This document shows, piece by piece, positions 54,169-63,090 of a stretch of DNA of 64,000 nt. The stretch is from CAVVSD01 sp963750895 (GTDB lineage: Bacteria > Actinomycetota > Thermoleophilia > Solirubrobacterales > Solirubrobacteraceae). The first letter of the stretch is position 1. Each line of letters starts with the position of its first letter. The stretch covers positions 1,054,001 through 1,118,000 of the forward strand of contig CAVVSD010000006.1 in NCBI GenBank assembly GCA_963750895.1. The letters are read 5' to 3'. The translations under genes were made by a program, and so were the position numbers. The notes beneath the pieces are model-generated. The model made no database searches. It was not told the origin of the DNA and saw only the letters and a list, made by a program, of their open reading frames with translations.

Positions 54169-55419
54169 ATGGCGCGCATCCTCCTGGGGGTCACCGGCGG
54201 GATCGCGGCCTACAAGGCGCTGGAGCTCGTCCGTCTCGCGACGGGCGCGGGCCACGCGGTCCGCGTCGTCCAGACGCCGGCGAGCCTCGACTTCGTCGGC
54301 GCGGCGTCCTTCGCCGCGATCACCGGCGCGCCGGTGCTGACCGACGAGCTGGAGCGCGACCCGGCCCGCGGGGCGTTCCCCGACCAGGCGCCGCCCGACC
54401 ACGACCCGCTGAGCCACCTCGAGCTCGTCGCCAACGCCGACGTGCTCGTCGTCGCGCCCGCGTCGGCCAACACGATCGCCAAGCTCGCGGCGGGGCTCGC
54501 CGACAACCTCCTGACGACGGCCGCGCTCGCCGCGACCTGCCCGGTGCTCGTCGCGCCCGCGATGAACGACCGGATGTGGGCGCACGCGGCCACGCGCGCG
54601 AACGTCGCGCTGCTGCGCGAGCGGGGCGTCGAGGTCATGGAGCCCGGCGTCGGGCGGCTCGGGTCGATCGGCGAGCACGGCGCCGGCCGGCTGCCCGAGC
54701 CTCCGGAGATCCTCGCCGCGACCGAGGGCCTGCTGCGCCCCGGTGGCGGCGTCCTCGACGGCCTGCGCGTGCTCGTGACCGCCGGCGGGACGCGCGAGCC
54801 GATCGACGCGGTCCGCTACATCGGCAACCGCTCCTCGGGACGGATGGGGTTCGCGGTCGCGCACGAGGCCGCCGCGCTCGGCGCCGACGTCGTGGTGGTC
54901 GCGGCGAACGTCGACCTGCCCCGGATCGGCGGGGTCCGCTACGTCGACGTGTCGACCGCCGCGGAGCTGCAGGCGGCGTGCGAGGAAGGATTCGGCTCCT
55001 GCGACGTCCTCGTGATGGCAGCCGCAGTCGTCGATTTCCGTCCCGCGCACGTACACGAGGGCAAGATGAAGAAGACGGGCGATCAGGAGGACCTGCACGT
55101 CAGCCTCGAGCGGACGCCGGACATCCTCGCCGGCCTCGCCGGGCGCAAGCGCCCGGGGCAGACGGTCGTCGGCTTCGCAGCCGAGCACGGACAGGGCGCG
55201 CTGGGGTACGGTCGCGAGAAGCTGGCACGGAAAGGGCTGGACGCCATCGTGGTCAACGACGTGGGTCAGGCGGGCATCGGGTTCGACGCCGCCGACAACG
55301 AGGTGACGGTCATCACCGCCGACGGTGAGCAGCACGTGCCGCGGGCCGCCAAGTCCGAGGTCGCACGAGCGGTCCTCGCCGAGGTGCGGCGACTCAGAGC
55401 CGCGGGTACCCCGGCATAG
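54169..55419 (+). CDS. coaBC: bifunctional phosphopantothenoylcysteine decarboxylase / synthetase
   Basis: 416 aa, two steps of coenzyme A synthesis. The CoaC half carries LLGVTGGIAAYKALELVR, the catalytic His in SHLELVANADVLVVAPASAN and PAMNDRMW. The CoaB half carries GLRVLVTAGGTREPIDAVRY, IGNRSSGRMG, VMAAAVVDFRPA and MKKTGDQEDLHVSLERTPDI. Metk usually follows in actinobacteria; here a moxR cluster does. Confidence 0.93.
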   Translation: MARILLGVTGGIAAYKALELVRLATGAGHAVRVVQTPASLDFVGAASFAAITGAPVLTDELERDPARGAFPDQAPPDHDPLSHLELVANADVLVVAPASANTIAKLAAGLADNLLTTAALAATCPVLVAPAMNDRMWAHAATRANVALLRERGVEVMEPGVGRLGSIGEHGAGRLPEPPEILAATEGLLRPGGGVLDGLRVLVTAGGTREPIDAVRYIGNRSSGRMGFAVAHEAAALGADVVVVAANVDLPRIGGVRYVDVSTAAELQAACEEGFGSCDVLVMAAAVVDFRPAHVHEGKMKKTGDQEDLHVSLERTPDILAGLAGRKRPGQTVVGFAAEHGQGALGYGREKLARKGLDAIVVNDVGQAGIGFDAADNEVTVITADGEQHVPRAAKSEVARAVLAEVRRLRAAGTPA

Positions 55420-55421
55420 CT

Positions 55422-56405
55422 ATGGAGGGTCGAGTGGAGAGCACGGAGGCGGAGCAGCCGCGGGTCACCGGAGAGGAGATCGATGCGGCTGTCGAGCTCG
55501 GCCGGCGGATCACCCGGAACATCGAGACCAGCGTCGAGGTGCGCGGGGAGGTCGTCTCCGACCTCGTCGTCGCGCTCCTCGCCGAGGGGCACGTCCTCAT
55601 CGAGGACCTCCCGGGCGTGGGCAAGACGACGCTCGCCCGCTCGCTCGCCCGGTCGCTCGATCTCGAGTTCGCGCGCGTGCAGTGCACCGCGGACCTCCTG
55701 CCCGCCGACGTCGTCGGCGTGAACGTCTTCAACCGGCGCGAGGACCGCTTCGAGTTCCGGCCGGGCCCGATCTTCGCCAACGTCGTGCTCGTCGACGAGA
55801 TCAACCGCGCGTCGCCCAAGACGCAGTCCGGTCTGCTCGAGTGCATGCAGGAGCGCCGCGTCACCGTCGACGTCCACACGCACGAGCTCGCGCGCCCGTT
55901 CGTCGTGCTCGCGACGCAGAACCCGGTCGAGTTCGAGGGCACGTACCCGCTGCCGGAGGCCCAGGTCGACCGGTTCACCATGCGCCTGTCGCTCGGCTAC
56001 CCCTCGGCAGCAGGCGAGGCCGACATGCTGGCCGCGCACGAGCACGGCGACCGCGTCGCGGCGCTCGAGCCCGTGGCCGACGCCCCGTCGCTGCTCGCCG
56101 CGCAGGACGCGACGCTCCGCGTGCACGCCTCGGCGGCGCTGCGCCAGTACGTCGTCTCGCTGCTCGGGCGCACGCGGTCGGACCCTCGCGTCGAGCTCGG
56201 CGCAAGCCCACGCGCCGGCCTCATGCTGCTGCGCGCCGCGAAGGCCCGGGCGCTCCTGCAGGGCCGCGACCACGCACTGCCCGACGACGTGCAGCACCTC
56301 GCCGAGGCGGTGCTGTCGCACCGCCTCGTGCTCACGCCCGAGGCACTCGACCTGACCGGCGACAAGGTGGTCGCCGACGCAGTCGCGGCGACCCCTGCGA
56401 TGTGA
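55422..56405 (+). CDS. MoxR-family AAA+ ATPase
   Basis: 327 aa. Walker A DLPGVGKTTL, the MoxR insertion QCTADLLPADVVGVNVFN, Walker B VVLVDEINRASPKTQSGLLE, sensor 1 FVVLATQNPVEFEGTYPLPE and a C-terminal lid with SPRAGLMLLRAAKARALL. MoxR ATPases act as chaperones for maturation of partner proteins, commonly DUF58/VWA and transglutaminase membrane proteins, and all three classes lie next to each other here. A GTG at 55434 is an alternative start. Confidence 0.93.
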   Translation: MEGRVESTEAEQPRVTGEEIDAAVELGRRITRNIETSVEVRGEVVSDLVVALLAEGHVLIEDLPGVGKTTLARSLARSLDLEFARVQCTADLLPADVVGVNVFNRREDRFEFRPGPIFANVVLVDEINRASPKTQSGLLECMQERRVTVDVHTHELARPFVVLATQNPVEFEGTYPLPEAQVDRFTMRLSLGYPSAAGEADMLAAHEHGDRVAALEPVADAPSLLAAQDATLRVHASAALRQYVVSLLGRTRSDPRVELGASPRAGLMLLRAAKARALLQGRDHALPDDVQHLAEAVLSHRLVLTPEALDLTGDKVVADAVAATPAM

Positions 56406-56417
56406 GCTGAGCCGCCC

Positions 56418-57524
56418 ATGCGCGGAGCACGCGACACCGGTCTCCTCGCACTCGCGTTGGGGCTGGCCGCCGCCCTGTTCGATGCGGAGCCGCTCTGGGT
56501 CCCCGCCGTCGCCCTCGCGCTGCTCGCCGGCGGCGCGGCGGCGTGGGTCGCGCTCGGCTCGCGCGGGCTGCGCGTCCGCCGCACGCTCAGCGCGCGGCGC
56601 GTGATCGAGGACGAGCCCCTCGAGGTGACGCTCGACATCCGCGCGGGGACGCTGCCCCTGCCGACCGGTCGCCTCGTCGACCCGCTGCTCGACGCGCCGG
56701 TCGCGCTGGCGACCGGGCGCCGCCGGTCGCGCATCCGCATCGACGCGCGGTTCTCGCGCCGTGGCCGTCGCACGCTGGAGGCGCCGAAGATCGTGGTCTC
56801 CGACCCGCTGTCGCTCGCCACCCGCACCGTGCAGCTGCCGCCGGAGACGGGGGAGGACGAGGTGCTCGTGCTGCCGCGCATCGAGCGGGTCCAGGCCCCC
56901 GGCGACGGCGACGACAACCGCGCGCGCTCGAGCGGACGCGAGGTCGCGACCGCCGAGGTCGACATGGACGGCCTGCGCCCGCTGCGCGAGGGCACGTCCG
57001 CCGCGCGCATCTACTGGCCCGCGGTCGCGCGGGGTGCCGAGCCGATGGAGCGCAAGCTCGCGGGGGAGGGCGACGGGCGCCCCCTCATCGTGCTGGACCC
57101 GCGCGGCGCCTCCGAGCCCGAGGACCTCGACGCCGCCGTGCGTGCCGCCGCGTCGCTCACCGTGCACCTCGCGCGCACGGGCGGCTGCTCGCTGCTGCTG
57201 CCCGGCGACAAGCGCCCCACGGCGGTCGACCCGACGCTCTCCGGCTGGCCGCACCTGCACGCCCGGCTGGCCGTCGTCCCCGAGAACGGCCGTCCGCTGC
57301 TCGCCGGGCTGACCGGGCGCCGCGGTGACGTCATCTACGTCAGCGCACGCATCCGGTCGACGCCCCCGGCCGGCATGGGGACCGCTGCGGGCGCGCGCAT
57401 GCTCGTCGTGCCGCGCGGGCTCGCGGGGCGCCGCGCGTCGTTCTCCGTGGCCGGGTGCCACGGGTATGCGCTCGAGCGATCGCGCGCCAGCCGCAGACCG
57501 ACGGTCGGAGCCGGTTCGCCATGA
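56418..57524 (+). CDS. DUF58 membrane protein
   Basis: 368 aa. Two N-terminal TM helices (LLALALGLAAALFDAEPLWV and AVALALLAGGAAAWVALG), beta-rich domain with RFSRRGRRTLEAPKIVVSDP, and the DUF58 signature GLRPLREGTSAARIYWPAVA followed by PMERKLAGEGDGRPLIVLD. DUF58 proteins partner MoxR. Overlaps the first transglutaminase gene by ATGA. Confidence 0.9.
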   Translation: MRGARDTGLLALALGLAAALFDAEPLWVPAVALALLAGGAAAWVALGSRGLRVRRTLSARRVIEDEPLEVTLDIRAGTLPLPTGRLVDPLLDAPVALATGRRRSRIRIDARFSRRGRRTLEAPKIVVSDPLSLATRTVQLPPETGEDEVLVLPRIERVQAPGDGDDNRARSSGREVATAEVDMDGLRPLREGTSAARIYWPAVARGAEPMERKLAGEGDGRPLIVLDPRGASEPEDLDAAVRAAASLTVHLARTGGCSLLLPGDKRPTAVDPTLSGWPHLHARLAVVPENGRPLLAGLTGRRGDVIYVSARIRSTPPAGMGTAAGARMLVVPRGLAGRRASFSVAGCHGYALERSRASRRPTVGAGSP

Positions 57525-59824
57525 CCGCGACCGCGCGTGGAGGGCTTCCCCGCCCACGCGCGCGGGCGGGATACGCCGCGCCGCTCATGCCGCCGGCGTG
57601 GGCGCGGCTCGTCGGCTTCGCACCGCTCGTCGTCTTCTGCGCCTGCATGTGGGCCCGCACGCTCCAGCCGGCTCGCCTCACCGAGATGCTCGCGGCGGCG
57701 GGCGTCGCGATCGCCGCGTCCGTCGCGCTGCTCGCCGTCCGCGGCAGGTGGCGCTACGCGGTGCTCGTCGCCGCCGTCGCGGGGGCGCTGCTCGCAGCAG
57801 GTGTCGCACCGCGGCTGCTGTTCCCCGGGCACTGGGACGAGCTGGCCGCGGGCCTGGGCGGCGCCATCGGCGACCTGCCGACGACGAACGTGCCGTACCG
57901 GGGCTCGGACGCCTGGTCGATCACCGTGCTGCTGCTCATCGGCGGGCTGCTCGGGGTCCTCGCCGCGTGGCTCGCGTTCGCGCAGCGCCGCTCGGGCGGC
58001 CTGCGCGGCCCGCTGCCCGCCGCGGTCGCGCTCGGCGTCCTGTTCACCGTCCCGGCCGTGCAGGTCGAGGGTGGGCACCCCTGGCTGCAGGGGATCGCGC
58101 TCGCGGTCCTGCTGTGCGCGTTCCTCCGCCTCGAGCGCGTCGAGCGCCACGGCGCGGTCACGGCGCTGGCGGTCGTCGTGGTCGCCGGGCTCGCCGCCGT
58201 CGTCGCGGCGCCGCGGCTCGACATCGGCCGGCCCCTGCTCGACCCGGAGGCGCTGGCCAACGCGCTGGCCCCCGACCGCGGCCTGCAGTTCGCGTGGAAC
58301 CACGACTACGGCGCGCTGCGCTGGCCGCGGACCGGCCGCGAGGTGCTGCGCATCAAGGCGGGGACGGCCAGCTACTGGAAGGTCGAGAACCTCGCGCGCT
58401 TCGACGGGGTGCGCTGGGTGGCGCCCCGCGAGCTCGGCCCGACCGAGCAGGAGGCGAGCATGGTCGCCTCGCAGCGCGACTGGCGCTCGGAGATCCACGT
58501 GCGCGTCCGCGCGTTCAGCAGCCGCCTGTTCGTCGGTGCCGGGACGACCCTCGCGATCAGCTCCTCGCCGCGGACCCCGATCCGCAACGCGCCGGGCACG
58601 TTCCGCACCGGCCCGCGGCCGCTGCACGAGGGCCAGAGCTACGACGCCGTCGTGTGGAACCCGCGGCCGACGAAGCGCCAGCTGCGCGGCGCGAAGGGCG
58701 AGCTGCCCGCGTGGACGTGGCCGTACCTGCGCATCGACCTCCCGCGCGCGCAGGGCGGCCCGATGCTGCGCCCGCCCCGCGGCAGCGTCCTGCGGTCGCC
58801 CCAGACGGCGCAGGTGTCGTTCCCCGGCTACGCGATCGACAGCCCGCCGTTCGTCGACTCGCGGTGGCCCGGGCAGGCGCCGGTGGAGGTCGAGGACGTC
58901 CTGCGCCGCTCCGCCTACGGCGGCGTGTACCGCCTCGCGGAGCAGCTCCGGGAGGGGACGACGACGCCGTACGAGTACGTGCGGCGCGTGCTCGACCACC
59001 TCGCCCACGGCGGCTACCGGTACTCGGAGGAGCCGCCGCCCAGCGCCGTCCCGCTCGCGTCGTTCCTGCTCGGCGACAAGCAGGGCTACTGCCAGCAGTT
59101 CTCCGGGGCGATGGCGCTCCTGCTGCGGATGGAGGGCGTCCCCGCGCGCGTCGCGACCGGCTTCTCCCCGGGCACGACCGACCGCGACACCGACGAGTTC
59201 GTCGTGCGCGACACCGACGCGCACTCCTGGGTCGAGGCGTACATCGCGCCGTACGGCTGGGTCACCTTCGACCCGACGCCGCCGGTCGGCCCGGCGCGGC
59301 TGAACGCCGGCATCGGCTCTGCCGCCAGCGCCTACGCGCTGGCGGCGCCCGCAGGCGTGCTCGGCGCCGGCGAGCGCGTCGGCGACCGCAACCCAGGCGG
59401 CGGGAAGGTGGACGACGGCTCGCCGCTGCTGTGGATCCTCGCCGGCGTCCTCGCGCTCGTCCTCGCCGTGACGGCCGCGCTGCTCGTGCGCAGGCGGCGG
59501 CGCGGTCCGCCGCCGCCGGACTCCGCCGTCGCCGAGCTGCTCGCCGCGCTGGAGGGGACCGGCCGGACGACCACCGGCGGGCTGACCCTGCAGACGATGC
59601 AGCGCCGCTACCGCGGCACGCCCGCCGAGCCGTACCTGCGGGCGCTGGAGGCGGCCCGGTTCGGCGGGTCCGACGTCACGCCGACGCCCGCGATGCGCTC
59701 GGCGATGCGCCGGGAACTGGTGCTCGGGCTCGGCCCCGCGGCGCGCTTCGGCGCGTGGCGTGCGATCCCGCCCGTGCGCATCCGGACCAGCCGGCCACGC
59801 AGCACCTACCCTGACGCTCGATGA
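57521..59824 (+). CDS. TgpA-type membrane transglutaminase-like protein, copy 1
   Basis: 767 aa. About five N-terminal TM helices, an extracytoplasmic TgpA N-terminal region, then the transglutaminase core: Cys524 in GYCQQFSGAMALLLRMEGVP, His568 in DAHSWVEAY, Asp584 in WVTFDPTPP, an intact Cys-His-Asp triad. One further TM helix (LLWILAGVLALVLAVTAALL) and a short cytoplasmic DUF4129-like tail. Coupled to DUF58 and to copy 2 by ATGA. Probable role in cell-surface protein or envelope processing; substrate unknown. Confidence 0.88.
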   Translation: MTATARGGLPRPRARAGYAAPLMPPAWARLVGFAPLVVFCACMWARTLQPARLTEMLAAAGVAIAASVALLAVRGRWRYAVLVAAVAGALLAAGVAPRLLFPGHWDELAAGLGGAIGDLPTTNVPYRGSDAWSITVLLLIGGLLGVLAAWLAFAQRRSGGLRGPLPAAVALGVLFTVPAVQVEGGHPWLQGIALAVLLCAFLRLERVERHGAVTALAVVVVAGLAAVVAAPRLDIGRPLLDPEALANALAPDRGLQFAWNHDYGALRWPRTGREVLRIKAGTASYWKVENLARFDGVRWVAPRELGPTEQEASMVASQRDWRSEIHVRVRAFSSRLFVGAGTTLAISSSPRTPIRNAPGTFRTGPRPLHEGQSYDAVVWNPRPTKRQLRGAKGELPAWTWPYLRIDLPRAQGGPMLRPPRGSVLRSPQTAQVSFPGYAIDSPPFVDSRWPGQAPVEVEDVLRRSAYGGVYRLAEQLREGTTTPYEYVRRVLDHLAHGGYRYSEEPPPSAVPLASFLLGDKQGYCQQFSGAMALLLRMEGVPARVATGFSPGTTDRDTDEFVVRDTDAHSWVEAYIAPYGWVTFDPTPPVGPARLNAGIGSAASAYALAAPAGVLGAGERVGDRNPGGGKVDDGSPLLWILAGVLALVLAVTAALLVRRRRRGPPPPDSAVAELLAALEGTGRTTTGGLTLQTMQRRYRGTPAEPYLRALEAARFGGSDVTPTPAMRSAMRRELVLGLGPAARFGAWRAIPPVRIRTSRPRSTYPDAR

Positions 59825-62130
59825 CGCGGCCCCGAGCACGGCTCATCGCCTTCTTCGCGCTGGTGTCGTTCGGGGCACTGCAGTGGATCAGGCTCCTCGA
59901 CCCCGCGCCCGTCGGGCGGACGATCTGGTTCCTGCTCGCCGCCGTGGTGGCCGGGCTGGGCCTGCGCTGGTGCAACCGCCTCGAGCGTCGCGCGCGCTGG
60001 GGGGCGACCGCCGGCATCTCCTTCCTGCTCGTGATCGTGGGGCTGCTGCTGGCGGGCATCCCGTTCTCGCTCGTCGAGCCGCGCGGCTGGGGCGATCTCG
60101 TGTCCGGTCTGAGCCAGGGCATCGAGACGCTCCCGTCGATGCGCATCCCGTACCGCGGCGCGGAGCCCTGGGCGCACGACACGCTCGTCTTCATCGGGTA
60201 CCTGCTCGTGGCGCTCGCGACGGTCCTCGCCTGCCTGCCGCGCGGCGACGCGCGCCCCGGCGTCCCGCTCGCGGCCGCGGTCGTCGTCGGCGTGCTCGTC
60301 GGGGTGCCGTCGGTCTCGCTCGAGAGCAGCTCGCCGGTGCTCGTCGGCCTCGTCTTCACGGCGCTGCTCGTCGCCTACCTGCGCGTCGACCGCATCCGGC
60401 GCGACGCGATGGTGTGGGCGGGCGCGACCGTCGCGGGCGTCCTGCTCGCGGCCCTCGTGCTGGCGCCGCGCGTCGACGCGGACCGCCCGCTCATCGACTA
60501 CGAGGCGATCGCGCGCTCGGTGTCCAAGACGGACGGGGCGAGCTTCAACTGGTCGCACGGCTACGGCCCGCTGAACTGGCCGCGGACCGGTCGCGAGCTG
60601 CTGCGCATCAAGACCGATCGCGCGGCGTACTGGAAGGCGACGAACCTCGTCGAGTTCGACGGCGTCCGCTGGACCACCGGCGGCGACCGCTGGCTGCCGA
60701 GCGTCGACTCCTCCGAGGTGCCCGACGAGCGCGACTCCTGGCGCCAGCGGATCCTCGTCACGGTCCGCGGCCTGCGCACGACGCAGGTCATCGGCGCGGG
60801 GACCACGCTGTCGGTGGCGAACTCGCCCCGGCCCGTGCGCGAATCCGGCCCCGGGCGCTTCGAGACCGTGGGCGACCCGCTCACCTCCGGCCAGGCCTAC
60901 ACGGCCGAGGTGTACGTGCCGGCACCGAACCGCCGTGCCCTGGCCGACGCGCCGACGATCTACCCGCCCTCCAGCCAGGCGTACCTGAGCATGGAGCTGC
61001 CGACGCAGGTCGGCGGCCCGCAGTCGGTCGACGGGACCGCGAGCTTCCCGGGCTCGCGCTACTCCCCGCGGGTCCGGTTCTCGCCCTGGGGGTCGGGCCA
61101 GGGACCCGCGCTGGACCTCCCGCCGTTCCGCCGCGACGCGGGCGACGGCACCGCGGCCCTGGAGGCCTCGCGCTACGCGCGCACGTGGGCGCTGAGCCAG
61201 CAGCTGAAGGCCGCGGCGACGACGCCGGCGGCGTACGTCCGCCGCGTCCAGGAGTACCTCTCGGACGGCTTCGGCTACACGGAGACGCCGCAGGGCTCCG
61301 ACATCCCGCTCGACACGTTCCTGTTCGAGGAGAAGGCCGGCTACTGCCAGCAGTTCTCCGGGGCGATGGCGCTCCTGCTGCGCATGGCGGGCATCCCGGC
61401 ACGGATCGCCGCCGGCTTCTCACCGGGCACCCGCGACGACAAGCGCGGCGAGATGGTCGTCCGCGACGTCGACGCGCACTCGTGGGTCGAGGCCTACTTC
61501 CCCGACATCGGGTGGGTCACCTTCGATCCGACGCCGGCGGACTCGCCCGCCCGCGGCCGCGACGCCGAGGAGGAGGCCGCCGCCGACGCCGGCGCGGACA
61601 CCACGGACGCACCGACGCCCGCCGTCTCCGAGGGTCGCCAGTTCCCGGGCGGCCCCACGGCCGGCGACGACGCGACGATCACCGACGACGCCGACGGCGG
61701 CTGGAGCCCGCCGCTGCTGCTGGTGATCGCCGTCCTCCTCGCGGTCGGCGGCGGCGGCACGGCGCTGTGGATGCGCGCGCGTCGCGTGCGTCGTGTGCGC
61801 GAGGCGTCCCCCGGCGATCCGACCGCCCTCGCCATCGACGAGCTGCACCGCGCGCTGCGGCGCAGCGGCCGGCGCGTCGGCCCGGACACGACGCTGCACG
61901 GACTCGCGACGCGCTTCGCCGGGACCGGGGCGGAGGGATACCTGCGCCAGCTGGCCACGACGCGCTACGGCGCGACGCCGCGCGAGCCCGACCGCTCGGC
62001 GCGCGCCGGGCTCCGGCGTGCGCTCGCCGTCGGCGCCGGGCCCCTCGGCCGGATCCGCAGCCTGTGGGCGCTGCCGCCCTCGCCGCCGTCTCTGCGCAGG
62101 TTGCGAGAACGACGCCGCGACGCTTCCTGA
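59821..62130 (+). CDS. TgpA-type membrane transglutaminase-like protein, copy 2
   Basis: 769 aa, the same architecture as copy 1. TM helices at the N-terminus, core with Cys509 in GYCQQFSGAMALLLRMAGIP, His553 in DAHSWVEAYF and Asp569 in WVTFDPTPA, a late TM (LLLVIAVLLAVGGGGTALWM) and a cytoplasmic tail. Similarity extends over the whole length (for example WPRTGRELLRIK versus WPRTGREVLRIK), so this is a tandem duplication. It carries an Asp/Glu/Ala-rich linker before the last TM that copy 1 lacks. Confidence 0.88.
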   Translation: MTRPRARLIAFFALVSFGALQWIRLLDPAPVGRTIWFLLAAVVAGLGLRWCNRLERRARWGATAGISFLLVIVGLLLAGIPFSLVEPRGWGDLVSGLSQGIETLPSMRIPYRGAEPWAHDTLVFIGYLLVALATVLACLPRGDARPGVPLAAAVVVGVLVGVPSVSLESSSPVLVGLVFTALLVAYLRVDRIRRDAMVWAGATVAGVLLAALVLAPRVDADRPLIDYEAIARSVSKTDGASFNWSHGYGPLNWPRTGRELLRIKTDRAAYWKATNLVEFDGVRWTTGGDRWLPSVDSSEVPDERDSWRQRILVTVRGLRTTQVIGAGTTLSVANSPRPVRESGPGRFETVGDPLTSGQAYTAEVYVPAPNRRALADAPTIYPPSSQAYLSMELPTQVGGPQSVDGTASFPGSRYSPRVRFSPWGSGQGPALDLPPFRRDAGDGTAALEASRYARTWALSQQLKAAATTPAAYVRRVQEYLSDGFGYTETPQGSDIPLDTFLFEEKAGYCQQFSGAMALLLRMAGIPARIAAGFSPGTRDDKRGEMVVRDVDAHSWVEAYFPDIGWVTFDPTPADSPARGRDAEEEAAADAGADTTDAPTPAVSEGRQFPGGPTAGDDATITDDADGGWSPPLLLVIAVLLAVGGGGTALWMRARRVRRVREASPGDPTALAIDELHRALRRSGRRVGPDTTLHGLATRFAGTGAEGYLRQLATTRYGATPREPDRSARAGLRRALAVGAGPLGRIRSLWALPPSPPSLRRLRERRRDAS

Positions 62131-62172
62131 GAGCGCTGGCGATCGCCGGAACCGCGCCTATCATGGGGTGGG

Positions 62173-62535
62173 ATGGACAACGTCTACGACCTCTTCCAGG
62201 CGGGGACGAAGCTGCTCGAGGAGGGCGATTACCACGCCGCCGCAGTGCCCCTGAGGCGGGCCGCGGACCTCGCTCCGGACAAGACCTCGATCCGCGAGGC
62301 GCTCGGCCGGGCGCTCTTTCGAACGCAGCAGTACGAGGCCGCGGCCGCGGAGTTCGAGGCCGTCGTCGAGCACGCCCCGACGAACGACTTCGCGCTGTTC
62401 TGCCTCGGTCGCTCGCTCCAGCAGCTCGGGCGCCACCGCGAGGCGCGCCATCCGCTCGCGCTGGCCGCCAACCTGCGGCCGGAGCGCACGGACTACAGGC
62501 GCTACCGCGACCTCTCCCGCCGCCGGGCGGCCTGA
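62173..62535 (+). CDS. tetratricopeptide-repeat protein, 120 aa
   Basis: Three TPR units fill the protein: LFQAGTKLLEEGDYHAAAVP, REALGRALFRTQQYEAAAAE, LFCLGRSLQQLGRHREARHP. No signal peptide. Likely a protein-protein adaptor. Forty-two nt after the second transglutaminase gene. Confidence 0.8.
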   Translation: MDNVYDLFQAGTKLLEEGDYHAAAVPLRRAADLAPDKTSIREALGRALFRTQQYEAAAAEFEAVVEHAPTNDFALFCLGRSLQQLGRHREARHPLALAANLRPERTDYRRYRDLSRRRAA

Positions 62536-62558
62536 GCCACCGGCTCGGCGCAGCGCGC

Positions 62559-62638
62559 TATCCTCAGACACGACATCTTCGGACCGGCGGCAGGCCCGCC
62601 GGTGACGTACCGGAGCGGGCGAGAGCCCGCTTCTTTCG
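62559..62638 (+). promoter_or_regulatory. rimP-nusA promoter and tandem leader hairpins
   Basis: TATCCT (62559-62564) is a TANNNT -10. Downstream lie two perfect 7-bp hairpins: CCGGCGG-CAGGC-CCGCCGG (62584-62602) and AGCGGGC-GAGA-GCCCGCT (62614-62631), the second with a GNRA loop and followed by TCTTTCG, terminator-like. They end 31 nt before the rimP ATG and may attenuate the operon, perhaps through NusA itself. It can also simply terminate the TPR transcript. Confidence 0.5.
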
Positions 62639-62661
62639 TGTCAGAGAGGAGGATCGAAACG

Positions 62662-63084
62662 ATGAGCACACACCCCATCCAGCAGGAGATCGAGGAGCGG
62701 CTCGCGTCGGCACACCCCGGCGTGGAGGTGCTGTTGGCCGAGGTGGTCGGCGGGGACACCCTGCGGCTCTTCATCGATCATCCCGACGGGGTCACGCTCG
62801 CCCTCTGCGAGCAGGTGACACGTGACCTGGTCGAGGTTCGCGAGCGCTATGCGCTCGAGGTCTCCTCGCCCGGCAGCCGGCGCCCGCTGACGAAGCCGGA
62901 CCACTTCCGCCGCTACCTGGGACGCCGCGCGACAGTGCGTACGCGCGAGCGTCAAGACGACCGCCGCTCGTTCACGGGCGAGTTGGTCGGGGCGTCGGAC
63001 GACGAGGTGACGATCGCCGCAGACACCGGCGTCGTCACCGTCGCGTACGACGACATCCACCGCAGCAACCTGATCGAGGAGTAA
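62662..63084 (+). CDS. rimP: ribosome maturation factor RimP
   Basis: 140 aa. Needed for maturation of the 30S subunit. Family blocks: GVEVLLAEVVGGDTLRLFID, CEQVTRDLVEVRERYALEVS, SPGSRRPLTKPDHFRRYLGR and the C-terminal SH3-like ASDDEVTIAADTGVVTVAYD. AGAGAGGAGG precedes the ATG at 62662. Directly upstream of nusA, the universal order. Confidence 0.93.
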   Translation: MSTHPIQQEIEERLASAHPGVEVLLAEVVGGDTLRLFIDHPDGVTLALCEQVTRDLVEVRERYALEVSSPGSRRPLTKPDHFRRYLGRRATVRTRERQDDRRSFTGELVGASDDEVTIAADTGVVTVAYDDIHRSNLIEE

Positions 63085-63090
63085 CCCGGC

